From the NCBI RefSeq assembly GCF_013114835.1, contig NZ_JAAVLW010000005.1:372001-436000 (forward strand): a stretch of 64,000 nucleotides of DNA, written 5' to 3'. The stretch is from Bradyrhizobium archetypum. GTDB taxonomy: Bacteria; Pseudomonadota; Alphaproteobacteria; Rhizobiales; Xanthobacteraceae. Made by a program: the position numbers and the translations under genes. This document shows positions 56,863 to 64,000 of this stretch, one piece after another. The notes beneath the pieces were generated by a model. The model was not told the origin of the DNA and did not search any database. It was given only the letters and a program-made list of their open reading frames with translations. Numbering within the stretch: the stretch's first letter is position 1; each line of letters begins with the position of its first letter.

Positions 56863-57498
56863 TCAGCCCTCGCGTCGAAAGATGCTGAATTGGAAAGCCT
56901 GTCGGGAGCCCCAGGGCGTCGCATGCTCGTGCCGCTGCGTGTGGACCGGCTTGAACGCGGCGCCGAGCGTCCGTCCCAGGCTCGCGCTGTCGTAGCGCGC
57001 GACCGGCAGGCCGCTGCATTTTTCGGGGCCGTCGGGCGCGAAGGTGGCGATGATGGCGTGCCCGCCAATTTTCAGGCCACGCTGAAGACGGGCAATGTAG
57101 GCGGCCCGATCGTTGGCATCGGTGAGAAAATGGAACGCCGCCCTGTCATGCCAGATGTCGTAAGACCTGGCCGGCTCCCAGCTCGTCGCGTCCGCAACGA
57201 TCCAGCTCACTTGCCTGGCGCTGGCGCCAAGGTGGCTCTCAAGGCGGCTTTTAGCGGCGGCCAACGCCGCAGTGGACAGGTCAAGCACGGTGACGTCCTG
57301 AAATCCCTGCTCCACGAGATGGTCGACCAGCCGCGACGCGCCGCCGCCGATATCGATGATGGTCGAGGTGCGGGTCGCCGCCGCCTGCACGATCAGATCG
57401 AGCGAAGGAGCCGGGCTTTCCTGATACCAGCTAACCTCGTTCTCGCGCTTCGTCGTGTAGACGTTCTCCCAATGGGCCTGACGGCTGACCTCTCCCAC
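56863..57498 (-). CDS. class I SAM-dependent methyltransferase
   Basis: A 211-residue protein with SAM motif TSTIIDIGGGASRLVDHLVE (about 46-65) and VLDLSTAALAAAKSRL (about 71-86). AHWENVYTTKRENEVSWYQ near the start is typical of a small group of methyltransferases. GTG at 57498 is chosen for a purine-rich GGAGAGGAGG site upstream. It ends eight bases after the Csp3 stop, convergently. Substrate unknown; the frame beyond the start is unsupported. Confidence 0.85.
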   Translation of the reverse strand: MGEVSRQAHWENVYTTKRENEVSWYQESPAPSLDLIVQAAATRTSTIIDIGGGASRLVDHLVEQGFQDVTVLDLSTAALAAAKSRLESHLGASARQVSWIVADATSWEPARSYDIWHDRAAFHFLTDANDRAAYIARLQRGLKIGGHAIIATFAPDGPEKCSGLPVARYDSASLGRTLGAAFKPVHTQRHEHATPWGSRQAFQFSIFRREG

Positions 57499-57569
57499 AG
57501 GGGCCCCTCCTCTCCTTGGTGCGGACGCTCGATATATGATCGCGGCTGCTACCCTCGACAATGACCCGG

Positions 57570-57598
57570 TTGACTAACCCATATCTCTCCGGTTATGG
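57570..57598 (+). promoter_or_regulatory. sigma-70-like promoter of the arsR operon
   Basis: TTGACT (57570-57575), 17 bases, then TTATGG (57593-57598) resemble a -35/-10 pair, with a weak -10. It precedes the ATG at 57632 and overlaps the operator half-sites. Confidence 0.5.
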
Positions 57599-57622
57599 AT
57601 TGATCAATAACCAACAGGTTAT
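57591..57622. promoter_or_regulatory. GGTTAT/ATAACC operator of the ArsR regulator
   Basis: Three half-sites alternate: GGTTAT (57591-57596), ATAACC (57607-57612) and GGTTAT (57617-57622). The first two form an inverted repeat with a ten-base spacer, the last two one with a four-base spacer. They lie 10-41 bases before the arsR ATG and over the -10, as expected for autorepression by an ArsR dimer. Confidence 0.6.
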
Positions 57623-57631
57623 CGATCTCAG

Positions 57632-57955
57632 ATGCCGAACGCTCGCGACGTACTCTTCAGGACCCTCGCCGATCCGACCCGTCGGGCAATCTTCGAGCGG
57701 CTCTGCCGCGAAGGCGAGCAGACGGTCGGGGCGCTGACGGCCCGGGCCGGGATCTCGCAACCGGCGGTTTCAAAACATCTTGGCGTTCTGAAGCAGGCCG
57801 GGCTGGTCCGCGATCGTCACGCAGGCCGCCAGACGCATTATAGCGCGCAGCTTGGCGCCCTGGCCCCGCTGATCGACTGGGCGAGCCAAATGCACGGCTT
57901 CTGGCAGAACCGGTTCGATAGCCTCGAAGACCTGCTCAAACGGATGGACCAATGA
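57632..57955 (+). CDS. ArsR family HTH regulator
   Basis: A 107-residue winged-helix protein: VLFRTLADPTRRAIFERLCREGE (shown from residue 5 as VLFRTLADPTRRAIFERL), then AGISQPAVSKHLGVLKQAGLVRDRHAGRQTHY, the recognition helix and wing. It has no ArsR-type CxC metal site, so it probably senses a non-metal signal. The following SRPBCC gene overlaps its stop by four bases, a common pairing in which the SRPBCC protein is coregulated. It likely represses its own operon through the half-sites just upstream. Confidence 0.94.
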   Translation: MPNARDVLFRTLADPTRRAIFERLCREGEQTVGALTARAGISQPAVSKHLGVLKQAGLVRDRHAGRQTHYSAQLGALAPLIDWASQMHGFWQNRFDSLEDLLKRMDQ

Positions 57956-58383
57956 CCAACTCCGCCACCGAAACACGCACCGTCGTCGTCGAACGCGAGA
58001 TGTCCTATCCGCCGGAAAAGCTCTGGCGCGCGCTCACGCAACCCCATTTGATCGAGGAGTGGCTAATGAAGAACGACTTCAAGCCCGTCGTGGGCCACCA
58101 TTTCAATCTTCGCGGCGACTGGGGCGGCGTACTCGACTGCGAGGTGCTCGCCATCGAGCCGAACAAGGCACTGTCCTACACCTGGAATTTCAAGCACGTG
58201 GATGCGGCCTTCAACCTGCAGAGCGTGGTGACGTTCACACTGACGCCAACGGCCTCGGGAACCCGCCTGCGCATGGAGCAAACCGGCTTCCGGCCGGATC
58301 AGAAGCAGGCCTATGGCGGCGCCCACGCCGGATGGCAGCAATTCTTCGCCAAGCTGGAAGAACTCGTAGCGCGGGTCGACTGA
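57952..58383 (+). CDS. SRPBCC (AHSA1-like) domain protein
   Basis: A 143-residue helix-grip fold protein opening TRTVVVEREMSYPPEKLWRAL, with LSYTWNF and the final AYGGAHAGWQQFFAKLEELV. Such proteins bind hydrophobic ligands or act as enzymes of unknown chemistry, and the pair with ArsR is widespread in Proteobacteria. The ATG overlaps the arsR stop (ATGA). It shares an operon with the next three genes. Confidence 0.92.
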   Translation: MTNSATETRTVVVEREMSYPPEKLWRALTQPHLIEEWLMKNDFKPVVGHHFNLRGDWGGVLDCEVLAIEPNKALSYTWNFKHVDAAFNLQSVVTFTLTPTASGTRLRMEQTGFRPDQKQAYGGAHAGWQQFFAKLEELVARVD

Positions 58384-58427
58384 AACCGCCGCATCGCGCC
58401 CCGTCTCGTCTTCAAAAGGAGGTCACA

Positions 58428-58634
58428 TTGAACTGGAACAAGTGGATACGACAGGTCCACCGTTGGCTAGCCCTTGCCTTCACGGTGGCCATTATCGCCA
58501 ATGTGGCTGCCATGGTGCAGGAGAAGCAAGCCGCCTGGGTGGGGTTGCTGGCGCTGCTGCCGCTGATCTTGCTCCTGCTCACGGGTCTGTACATGTTCAT
58601 GTTGCCCTATGCTGCCAAATGGCGCAGCGGCTGA
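58428..58634 (+). CDS. small two-helix membrane protein
   Basis: A 68-residue protein with two predicted helices (about 14-31 and 38-59; VAIIANVAAMVQEK and LLALLPLILLLLTGLYMFML). The start is TTG at 58428 behind a perfect AAGGAGGT. Its genomic place between the SRPBCC and DUF1801 genes suggests an accessory role in the operon. No conserved family is recognised. The longer frame upstream is unsupported. Confidence 0.75.
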   Translation: MNWNKWIRQVHRWLALAFTVAIIANVAAMVQEKQAAWVGLLALLPLILLLLTGLYMFMLPYAAKWRSG

Positions 58635-58655
58635 AGCAGCGCAGGAATCAACGCC

Positions 58656-59132
58656 ATGGCGCAAACGACGTCGAAGGCACCGCCGAAGGCAGCCAAGAAG
58701 CCCACCGCCAGACGGCCCGCCGCCAAACCGGTCGTCCTGCTCTCGGGCGGCAATCCGCAGGTTGCGAAAGCGGACGGCGACGCTCCCGTGCAGGCCTACA
58801 TCGCGGCCATGCCGGGATGGAAGCGCGACGTCGGCCGCATCCTTGACGCGCTCATCGTGCGCACCGTCCCCGGCGTGCGCAAGGCGGTCAAATGGAACAC
58901 GCCCTTTTACGGTGTCGAGGACCAGGGCGGCTGGTTCCTCAACTTTCATTGCTTCACCAAGTACGTCAAAGTGGCCTTCTTCCGCGGCACATCGCTGCGC
59001 CCTGTCCCGCCCGGCGAGTCCAAGCACAAGGAAGTGCGCTATCTCGACATCTATGAGGACGCTGCCCTTGACGAAGCCCAATTCGTCGCCTGGGTGAAGC
59101 AAGCGAGCCAATTGCCGGGCGAACGATTGTGA
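58656..59132 (+). CDS. DUF1801 domain protein (first copy)
   Basis: A 158-residue protein of the DUF1801 fold, with an N-terminal Lys/Ala/Pro-rich tail (about 1-30). The core runs VQAYIAAMPGWKRDVGRIL to VRKAVKWNTPFYGVEDQGG and WFLNFHCFTKYVKVAFFRG. The family is small, of unknown function, and often paired with ArsR-SRPBCC genes. It overlaps the next DUF1801 gene by four bases, so the two are translationally coupled paralogues. Confidence 0.9.
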   Translation: MAQTTSKAPPKAAKKPTARRPAAKPVVLLSGGNPQVAKADGDAPVQAYIAAMPGWKRDVGRILDALIVRTVPGVRKAVKWNTPFYGVEDQGGWFLNFHCFTKYVKVAFFRGTSLRPVPPGESKHKEVRYLDIYEDAALDEAQFVAWVKQASQLPGERL

Positions 59133-59617
59133 GCGAAATGACGACAGCAACGAAGAAAGCGGCGACAAGTATGAAGAAAAGCGGCGCGAACGAAGCAAAA
59201 GGCGGACGCTCGCCCTCCGAGCACATCGATGCCAGGATCAAGGAATTGGGCGACTGGCGCGGCGAGACGCTCGCGCGTATCCGCAGCATCATCAAGCAGG
59301 CCGACCCTGAAGTGGTCGAGGAATGGAAGTGGCGGGGCGTTCCGGTGTGGGAGCACGACGGAATCATCTGCACCGGCGAGACCTACAAGGCTGTCGTGAA
59401 AATGACCTTCGCCAAGGGCGCCTCGCTGGACGACCCATCAGGCCTCTTCAACTCCAGCCTGGAGGGCAATACCAGGCGCGCCATCGATATCCACGAGGGC
59501 GACAAGATCAACGAAAAAGCCTTGAAGGCGCTCATTCGCGCGGCCGTGGCATTGAACACGTCGAAACGGGCGGCCCCTCGTCCCGCCAGCGCCCGGAAGA
59601 AAGCAAAGACCGCTTGA
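59129..59617 (+). CDS. DUF1801 domain protein (second copy)
   Basis: A 162-residue protein with a Lys/Ala-rich N-terminus, then IDARIKELGDWRGETLARIR, WKWRGVPVWEHDGIICTGE and YKAVVKMTFAKGASLDDP, the DUF1801 signature (as in VVEEWKWRGVP). GTG at 59129 overlaps the previous stop; an ATG at 59138 is the alternative. The C-terminus is Lys/Arg/Ala-rich. It ends the operon. Confidence 0.88.
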   Translation: MSEMTTATKKAATSMKKSGANEAKGGRSPSEHIDARIKELGDWRGETLARIRSIIKQADPEVVEEWKWRGVPVWEHDGIICTGETYKAVVKMTFAKGASLDDPSGLFNSSLEGNTRRAIDIHEGDKINEKALKALIRAAVALNTSKRAAPRPASARKKAKTA

Positions 59618-59629
59618 CGATGGCGATGC

Positions 59630-59845
59630 CTACCTGGGAAAAAGCTGCAATTCCAGCAATGCGAGCCGCTGCAGGACAACCGGATCCCGCTCTCCGGCGT
59701 GGGCGCCGCGCAGGATAGCTTCCGCGATGTATTGAACGTGATGAGAGCTGACGGGCTCAGGAAGCGACGCGACGGTGGCTTCAAGCGCCTGCTCCATCAC
59801 CGAGATGACCTCGGGCGGGAACGATGCGTTTGCAAAGTCCTTCAT
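59630..59845 (-). CDS. small conserved hypothetical protein
   Basis: A 71-residue protein, FPPEVISVMEQALEATVASLP in the N-terminal half and HHVQYIAEAILRGAHAGERDPVVLQRLALLELQL after it. Amphipathic helices are evident, with no membrane segment. The pattern is familiar to me from Bradyrhizobium genomes, but no role is known. It is convergent with the DUF1801 operon, 12 bases from its stop. Confidence 0.6.
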   Translation of the reverse strand: MKDFANASFPPEVISVMEQALEATVASLPEPVSSHHVQYIAEAILRGAHAGERDPVVLQRLALLELQLFPR

Positions 59846-60029
59846 GGCGATGGCAGTGAAAAGGAAGCGGTTGCCAATGCAACGTTGAGGTCGGACCGGC
59901 AGCCGCTCAAGTCCATGTGTCTATCCCTGACACTATTGCATAATTTTCCCGAAATTGAATCGTTCCAACAAGGCGGACAAAATCCGATTCCATGAGGCCG
60001 GCGAGCCGCTGACGCGGCGGTCGGACGCT

Positions 60030-60761
60030 TCAGGCCGACGGGTCCTGGTGGAGATAGCGGTCGTCAAACTGCGCCAATTCCGCCAGCTTTGTTTCGTCGA
60101 GCACGTGGACGCGGCCCCTGCTGACGTCGACAATTCCGTCCTGGCGAAGCTGCTTGATGATGCGGTTTGCATGCACAGGCGTTATGCCCAGCGCTTCGCC
60201 GATTTGCTCCTGGGTCAGGGGAAATTCGAACACCGCAGGCTCGGCGCGCTCCGTGAGAGCAAGGCGCCGGCGAAGCTCAAGGACGGTGTGAGCCAGCCGG
60301 GCCGGCGCCGGCCGTTGTCCGACATTGACGATCCACTCCCGGAATATTGCGGCATCGATCAAGGTGTCGCGCCAAAACACTTCCGCGACGTTCGGCTGCG
60401 TATGCGTCAGGGCGCGCAGCGACGTGTGACTGATGAACCCCAGTGTCGACGGCACCAGCGTGATCAGATCATGATCCATCACCTGCAGGTGCAAACTCTG
60501 AAGATCGGGAATTTCCCCGGGGATGTGAATCGAGAGGATTTGCCGCCCACCCCGCTCGGTCGTCTTTGACCGGATGCAGAATCCTTCGATGATCAGGCAG
60601 CATTCTGTCGGACGCTCGCCATCGGATACGATGGCTCTCCCGCCCTCCCAGTGGCGAACCGCAACTGGAAGCGAACGGATTGCAGCGATGTCCGCCTGAT
60701 CGAGTTTCGAGACGGTATTGAGCCGCCGCAACAAGCTCGCCAACACCGTTTCCCGCTCCAA
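60030..60761 (-). CDS. Crp/Fnr family transcriptional regulator
   Basis: A 243-residue regulator. The N-terminal cyclic-nucleotide-type fold contains WEGGRAIVSDGERPTECCLI and FCIRSKTTERGGRQILSIHIPGEIPDLQSL (shown as GGRQILSIHIPGEIPD). The C-terminal HTH is FPLTQEQIGEALGITPVHANRIIKQL. The Cys pattern needed for an Fnr iron-sulphur cluster is absent, so the signal is unknown. TTG at 60761 is chosen for GGAGG seven bases upstream, in an A-rich tract. The small gene at 60901 is divergent from it. Confidence 0.9.
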   Translation of the reverse strand: MERETVLASLLRRLNTVSKLDQADIAAIRSLPVAVRHWEGGRAIVSDGERPTECCLIIEGFCIRSKTTERGGRQILSIHIPGEIPDLQSLHLQVMDHDLITLVPSTLGFISHTSLRALTHTQPNVAEVFWRDTLIDAAIFREWIVNVGQRPAPARLAHTVLELRRRLALTERAEPAVFEFPLTQEQIGEALGITPVHANRIIKQLRQDGIVDVSRGRVHVLDETKLAELAQFDDRYLHQDPSA

Positions 60762-60900
60762 CGGCTTGCCTCCTTTTTTGAGTGAATTGACCTGCTGCCT
60801 TTGAATGAAAACGAAAGCCGCCCGATACCAGTTCCCAACAAAGGTTAAGGATACGATCGTCAGAACATGAAAGGGTCTTGTCGACAAAGGAGATCCATCC

Positions 60901-61104
60901 ATGAAAAAGAAACGCAATCGCAGCCGGCCGGAGCTTTCTCTTCAGGAGCGGCTGAAACGAATTGCCTTTCGCGCCCGCGAAAAGGCCGAGGTGCTGCCGC
61001 CAGGACGCGAACGCGATCGCCTGATCATGGCGGCGGTCTCGACCGAGTCCGCGGCCGCCATCGAGCGTTGGCTGACATCGCGCGAATTGCAGGGTCCGAA
61101 ATAG
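60901..61104 (+). CDS. small basic hypothetical protein
   Basis: A 67-residue protein with a basic start (MKKKRNRSRPELSLQERLKR) and helical body (FRAREKAEVLPPGRERD, then MAAVSTESAAAIERWLTS). It begins at an ATG with AAGGAG eleven bases upstream and is divergent from the Crp/Fnr-type gene. It resembles small proteins common in Bradyrhizobium; function unknown. Size, start site and conservation of character support it moderately. Confidence 0.55.
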   Translation: MKKKRNRSRPELSLQERLKRIAFRAREKAEVLPPGRERDRLIMAAVSTESAAAIERWLTSRELQGPK

Positions 61105-61125
61105 TGCGGCGCGCCGTCTTACGTC

Positions 61126-61356
61126 TCACATCCGCCGGTCGGCGCAGACGCGGATGACGTACAGCGGATTTGCGAACTCGTCCGTGACCTCCATGCACCA
61201 GTCCTTGCCCGGACGCAGCCTTCCATCAAGGTCCTGGATGATCTGCCCCGCTGTCCTGGTTGCCTCGCGCCAGGCCGCTTGCACGTCGGGCAATTCCTCC
61301 CCTTCCTCGTCCAGTTCGGCCCGCTCGTGATACACATTAAAAAAATAGCGTGGCAT
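61126..61356 (-). CDS. DUF6894-like small protein
   Basis: A 76-residue protein matching the DUF6894 pattern: MPRYFFNVYHERAELDEEG, then ELPDVQAAWREATRTAGQII, DLDGRLRPGKDWCMEVTDE and a final strand (LYVIRV). The family is small, widespread in Bradyrhizobium and of unknown function. ATG at 61356 is preceded by an AAGGAAA site. It is convergent with the gene at 60901. Confidence 0.85.
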   Translation of the reverse strand: MPRYFFNVYHERAELDEEGEELPDVQAAWREATRTAGQIIQDLDGRLRPGKDWCMEVTDEFANPLYVIRVCADRRM

Positions 61357-61650
61357 GAGGGCTTTTCCTTTTTAACGGCGGGCAGCCTTTCCCGACCGAT
61401 ACGCCCTTGGACTATTCGCGGCGGCCCTTGTTCGAACTGACGTCGTCACGGCACGAACGCTGTGTCCGCCACAGGACATAGTAAGCAAGCTATGGCGCCG
61501 CTAAATGTTCCTCTGGCGACGAGCAACCTCGGGCGGGGATGCGGCGCCGGATTGCCGCCTGACCTCCTGCGCCCGTCGGTGTCCAGCGCGGCGAGGAACG
61601 AATCGAAGCGAGCCAGCTTGATTCGCTGTTCTGGAGTCCGGGAGTGCTTT

Positions 61651-62013
61651 ATGCGCACGGCTGAGTCGGTTCCGTCAATCGTGCCCCACATTGACGAGCA
61701 CGATGTCTACATCGTCGAGCACCATTCCTTCGAACACGGACGGATCTGGGGAGAAGTGAATTCGGAGACGCCCGGCTTCGAGCCGGTTGTCATGGATCTG
61801 CTCACCGGCCAGTACGTCAACCCGATACGGGTTGTTGCCTTCAACGTCGGCGAAGGATGGTGCCGTGACGCCTCGGCGGAGGTCGTACACGAACTGCGGC
61901 GACGTTGCGATCTCCAGCAGCGCGACATTCCATTTTTCCTGCAGGATTTTGTCGATCGCTACGAAGGCCGCTATCGGGACGTCCAGTTGCCGCTGCCGAT
62001 GCGGCTGTATTAG
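61651..62013 (+). CDS. conserved hypothetical protein
   Basis: The 120-residue protein starts at an ATG with GGGAG eight bases upstream; the open frame upstream is unsupported and gives low-complexity residues. It is acidic and Glu/His-rich at the start (VEHHSFEHGRIWGEVN), with FNVGEGWCRDASAEVVHELRR in the middle and FFLQDFVDRYEGRYRDVQL near the end. No domain is recognised. The preceding gap (61357-61650) contains no other gene. Confidence 0.6.
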   Translation: MRTAESVPSIVPHIDEHDVYIVEHHSFEHGRIWGEVNSETPGFEPVVMDLLTGQYVNPIRVVAFNVGEGWCRDASAEVVHELRRRCDLQQRDIPFFLQDFVDRYEGRYRDVQLPLPMRLY

Positions 62014-62025
62014 CCTGTCTACTCA

Positions 62026-62169
62026 TCAGAGCTGAACGGGCTCTGGCCAAGCTTTCCTGTTGGCCATCCCGCTGCCGGCTACGAGTTCGTGATGGCTGAC
62101 CGTCAGCCGGACCATGTCCTCGTATTCCTCGATCTCGAACGTCACCCGGCTGTAGGCGGATGGATCGAG
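62026..62169 (-). pseudogene. remnant of an AHSA1/SRPBCC-domain gene
   Basis: The minus-strand frame reads YSRVTFEIEEYEDMVRLTVSH, followed by ELVAGSGM and ending KAWPEPVQL. This matches the C-terminal strand pair and start of the last helix of an AHSA1 protein (like VTFEIEPxGDxVKLTVTHxEL). The rest of the domain is missing: upstream the frame runs into the molybdenum hydroxylase coding region, in another frame. It is probably a truncated gene, without a start of its own. Confidence 0.5.
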
Positions 62170-62180
62170 GCCTGCGTGGG

Positions 62181-64000
62181 TTACTGATCGGCGAACCTCG
62201 TGTCGGCGCGCTGACCCGATCGCGATTTTGCCGTCCTGATCGCGTGCCATATGCGGGCGGGCGTGGCGGGCATGTCGAGATGCTGCACGCCGAGCGGCGC
62301 CAGCGCGTTCATCACGGCATTCATGATGGTGGCGGGAGCCGCGATGGCCCCGGCCTGCCCGCTTCCTTTGACGCCGAGCCGGTTGGCGCGGCTCGGAAAG
62401 TCAGGCGTGAGACTGCCCTCGAACGCGGGCAGATCGTCCGCGCGCGGCAACGCGTAGTCCATCAGCGAGCCCGAAAGGATCTGTCCCGTCTCGGCATCGA
62501 ACAGCGCCTGCTCGAACAATGCCTGACCGATGCCTTGGGCCACGCCGCCATGGACCTGCCCCAGCGTCAGGCGGGGATCGAGCAGGCGGCCATAATCGTC
62601 GAAGATGACATAGCGGTCGAGCTTCACCTCGCCGGTTTCGGGATCGATCTCGACTTCAGCGACATGGCAGCCGTTGGGAAAGGTATAGCGGTCGCAGAGG
62701 TGGGTCGCCTGGTGCGCGAGCCCGGGTGCAATGTCGTCACCTGGCGTCTGATACGAGGCACGCGCCACCTCGTCGAGGCTGATCTCCTGCCCGGTTGCAG
62801 CCACGCGCAACATGCCGGCCTGGTACTGAATCCCATCCACGCTGGCCTGCAGCAGGCGCGCGGCAAGCCGGCGCGCGTTCTCGATCACGCCTTCGGCCGC
62901 CATCAGGAGCGCGGTGCCGCCCTGGTGCATGGAGCGCGCCCCGCCATGACCGCCACCGGCGTCGAGATCATCCGTGTCGCCTTGCAAAAACCGGAAGCGC
63001 TCGAGCGGCAAGCCGAACGCATCGGCGGCGATCTGGGCGAACGTCGTCTCATGCCCCTGACCATTGGAATGCGTGCCGACCTTCAGGTCGATCCGGCCGT
63101 CCGCGGCGAGAGCAACCTCCGCCACTTCATTGGGCTGACCGCGCGCCGTTTCGAGAAAGCAGGCATAGCCCAGGCCGCGCAGCCGGCCCCGGGCGCGCGA
63201 GTTCCGCCGGCGCACATTGAACCCTTCCGCGGCCGCGACCGCGTGATTGATTGCATGGGCAAAGCTGCCCTGCTCGACCGAAAGTCCCATCGCACTGCTG
63301 TAAGGAAAACGACGCATGATGTTCTTGCGCCGCAGCTTCAGCGCATCCATCCCGAGCTGGTGAGCTGCGATGTCGATGCAGCGCTCGATCAGATAGTTCG
63401 CCTCGGGCTTGCCGGCGCCGCGGTAGGCATCGATCGGCGTCGTGTTGCTGAATACGCCCCTCGTCTCGAATGCGATCAGCGGAATGTCGTAGACGCCGCC
63501 CATCGCACTCGCCATTGCCATGGTCGGCACGGCCGGCGCCACCGTCGAGACGTAGGCGCCAAGATTAGCGAAAACTTTGCTGTCGAGCGCCAGGAATCGG
63601 CCGTCGCGATCCAGGGCAAGGCGGGCCCGCACCAGGCTGTCGCGGCCATGCGCCGAGCCGGTGAAATCCTCGTTGCGGTCTCCGATCCATTTGACCGGAC
63701 GGCCGAGACGGCGCGCCGCCCACAGCACAAGCACCCATTCCGGATAGAGAACGTTCTTCATTCCGAAGCCACCGCCGACATCGGGAATGCTGACGCGGAG
63801 CTTGTCTTTCCCGATGCGGAAAACCGAGGTTGCCAGCAGGTCGCGGATCGCGTGCGCGCCGGCGGCCGAGGCGATCAGGTGCAGACGGCCGCGTTTCGCA
63901 TCGAACTCTCCCAACGCGCCGCGCGTCTCCAGCGGCGCGGCGACGACGCGGTTGTTGACCAGCTCGCATTCCACGACATGGGCGGCGTCGCGGATCGCCG
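62181..64000 (-). CDS. xanthine dehydrogenase/CO dehydrogenase-type molybdopterin large subunit (partial)
   Basis: The gene runs off the window end at 64000, and about 606 codons are visible. Motifs are VSIPDVGGGFGMKNVLYPE, PVKWIGDRNEDFTGSAHGRD, and PIDAYRGAGKPEANYLIER, which marks the form-II or aldehyde/xanthine type rather than the AYRCSFR loop of true CO dehydrogenase. Near the C-terminus, the motif normally holding the catalytic Glu (GxGExG) reads GVKGSGQAGAIAAP; the Gln codon is at 62355-62357. Small FAD and iron-sulphur subunits are not in the window. The substrate is unknown. Confidence 0.9.
   Translation of the reverse strand, partial: AIRDAAHVVECELVNNRVVAAPLETRGALGEFDAKRGRLHLIASAAGAHAIRDLLATSVFRIGKDKLRVSIPDVGGGFGMKNVLYPEWVLVLWAARRLGRPVKWIGDRNEDFTGSAHGRDSLVRARLALDRDGRFLALDSKVFANLGAYVSTVAPAVPTMAMASAMGGVYDIPLIAFETRGVFSNTTPIDAYRGAGKPEANYLIERCIDIAAHQLGMDALKLRRKNIMRRFPYSSAMGLSVEQGSFAHAINHAVAAAEGFNVRRRNSRARGRLRGLGYACFLETARGQPNEVAEVALAADGRIDLKVGTHSNGQGHETTFAQIAADAFGLPLERFRFLQGDTDDLDAGGGHGGARSMHQGGTALLMAAEGVIENARRLAARLLQASVDGIQYQAGMLRVAATGQEISLDEVARASYQTPGDDIAPGLAHQATHLCDRYTFPNGCHVAEVEIDPETGEVKLDRYVIFDDYGRLLDPRLTLGQVHGGVAQGIGQALFEQALFDAETGQILSGSLMDYALPRADDLPAFEGSLTPDFPSRANRLGVKGSGQAGAIAAPATIMNAVMNALAPLGVQHLDMPATPARIWHAIRTAKSRSGQRADTRFADQ

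Noticed and set aside
57632-57955. metal-sensing ArsR
   Set aside because: No CxC or other Cys/His metal site exists in the 107 residues, despite the nearby copper genes.
62181-64000. true CO dehydrogenase large subunit (CoxL form I)
   Set aside because: The active-site loop reads AYRGAGKPE rather than AYRCSFR, so CO oxidation is not supported.

Overview
The window reads as a chromosomal segment of a high-GC alphaproteobacterium, most likely Bradyrhizobium or a close Nitrobacteraceae relative. This is inferred from the overall GC-rich codon use, from the polyphosphate and purine core genes (purN-purM facing a pgsA-like gene, hdaA, ppk and ppx), from a long palindromic repeat typical of these genomes (7655-7740), and from several small proteins of a type familiar from Bradyrhizobium. 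No tRNA, rRNA, CRISPR array, transposase or phage gene was seen.

Layout. 1-2.9 kb: an SDR oxidoreductase lacking the catalytic serine, a DUF2161 PD-(D/E)XK-like protein, a small hypothetical protein with a clear terminator, and a GNAT acetyltransferase. 3.1-6.3 kb: an AraC regulator, a nitrilase and a haem aldoxime dehydratase, forming a compact aldoxime-to-nitrile-to-acid cassette. 6.3-11.4 kb: a PaaI thioesterase, a BtuF-like binding protein without a signal peptide, an M20 deacylase, and a PPOX flavoprotein divergent from a MocR regulator. 11.4-18.1 kb: small envelope proteins, CreA, an L,D-transpeptidase, a glutathione peroxidase, a NodB deacetylase and a DHFR/RibD-like protein. 18.2-21.4 kb: TRAP transporter 1. 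21.4-32 kb: DoxX, NADP-malic enzyme, a 660-residue anchored protein of unknown function, aspS, selO and rnd. 32-37 kb: a second AraC regulator, an AhpD-like protein, rhodanese, a short autotransporter, a cold-shock protein and a FAXC/metaxin-like GST. 37-44 kb: purN-purM, then pgsA-like, hdaA, ppk and ppx, with a Pho-box-like repeat before ppk. 44-49.8 kb: an epoxide-hydrolase-like protein, an FAD oxidoreductase and TRAP transporter 2. 50-56.9 kb: a copper module (Cys-rich secreted protein, YtkA/FixH-like protein, cusB, cusA, methyltransferase) opposite a cytosolic Csp3 copper-storage protein with 18 cysteines. 57-64 kb: a methyltransferase, an ArsR-SRPBCC-membrane-DUF1801-DUF1801 operon with a visible operator, a Crp-like regulator, small hypothetical proteins, an AHSA1 remnant, and a molybdenum hydroxylase large subunit cut by the window edge.

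The most coherent systems are the aldoxime/nitrile cassette, the copper efflux-plus-storage locus, the two homologous TRAP transporters and the polyphosphate block. The most puzzling items are a nested inverted repeat behind the malic enzyme gene (22019-22093), the Glu-to-Gln change in the molybdenum hydroxylase active-site motif, the large anchored protein at 24711-26693, and an iteron-like repeat block at 12667-12713.
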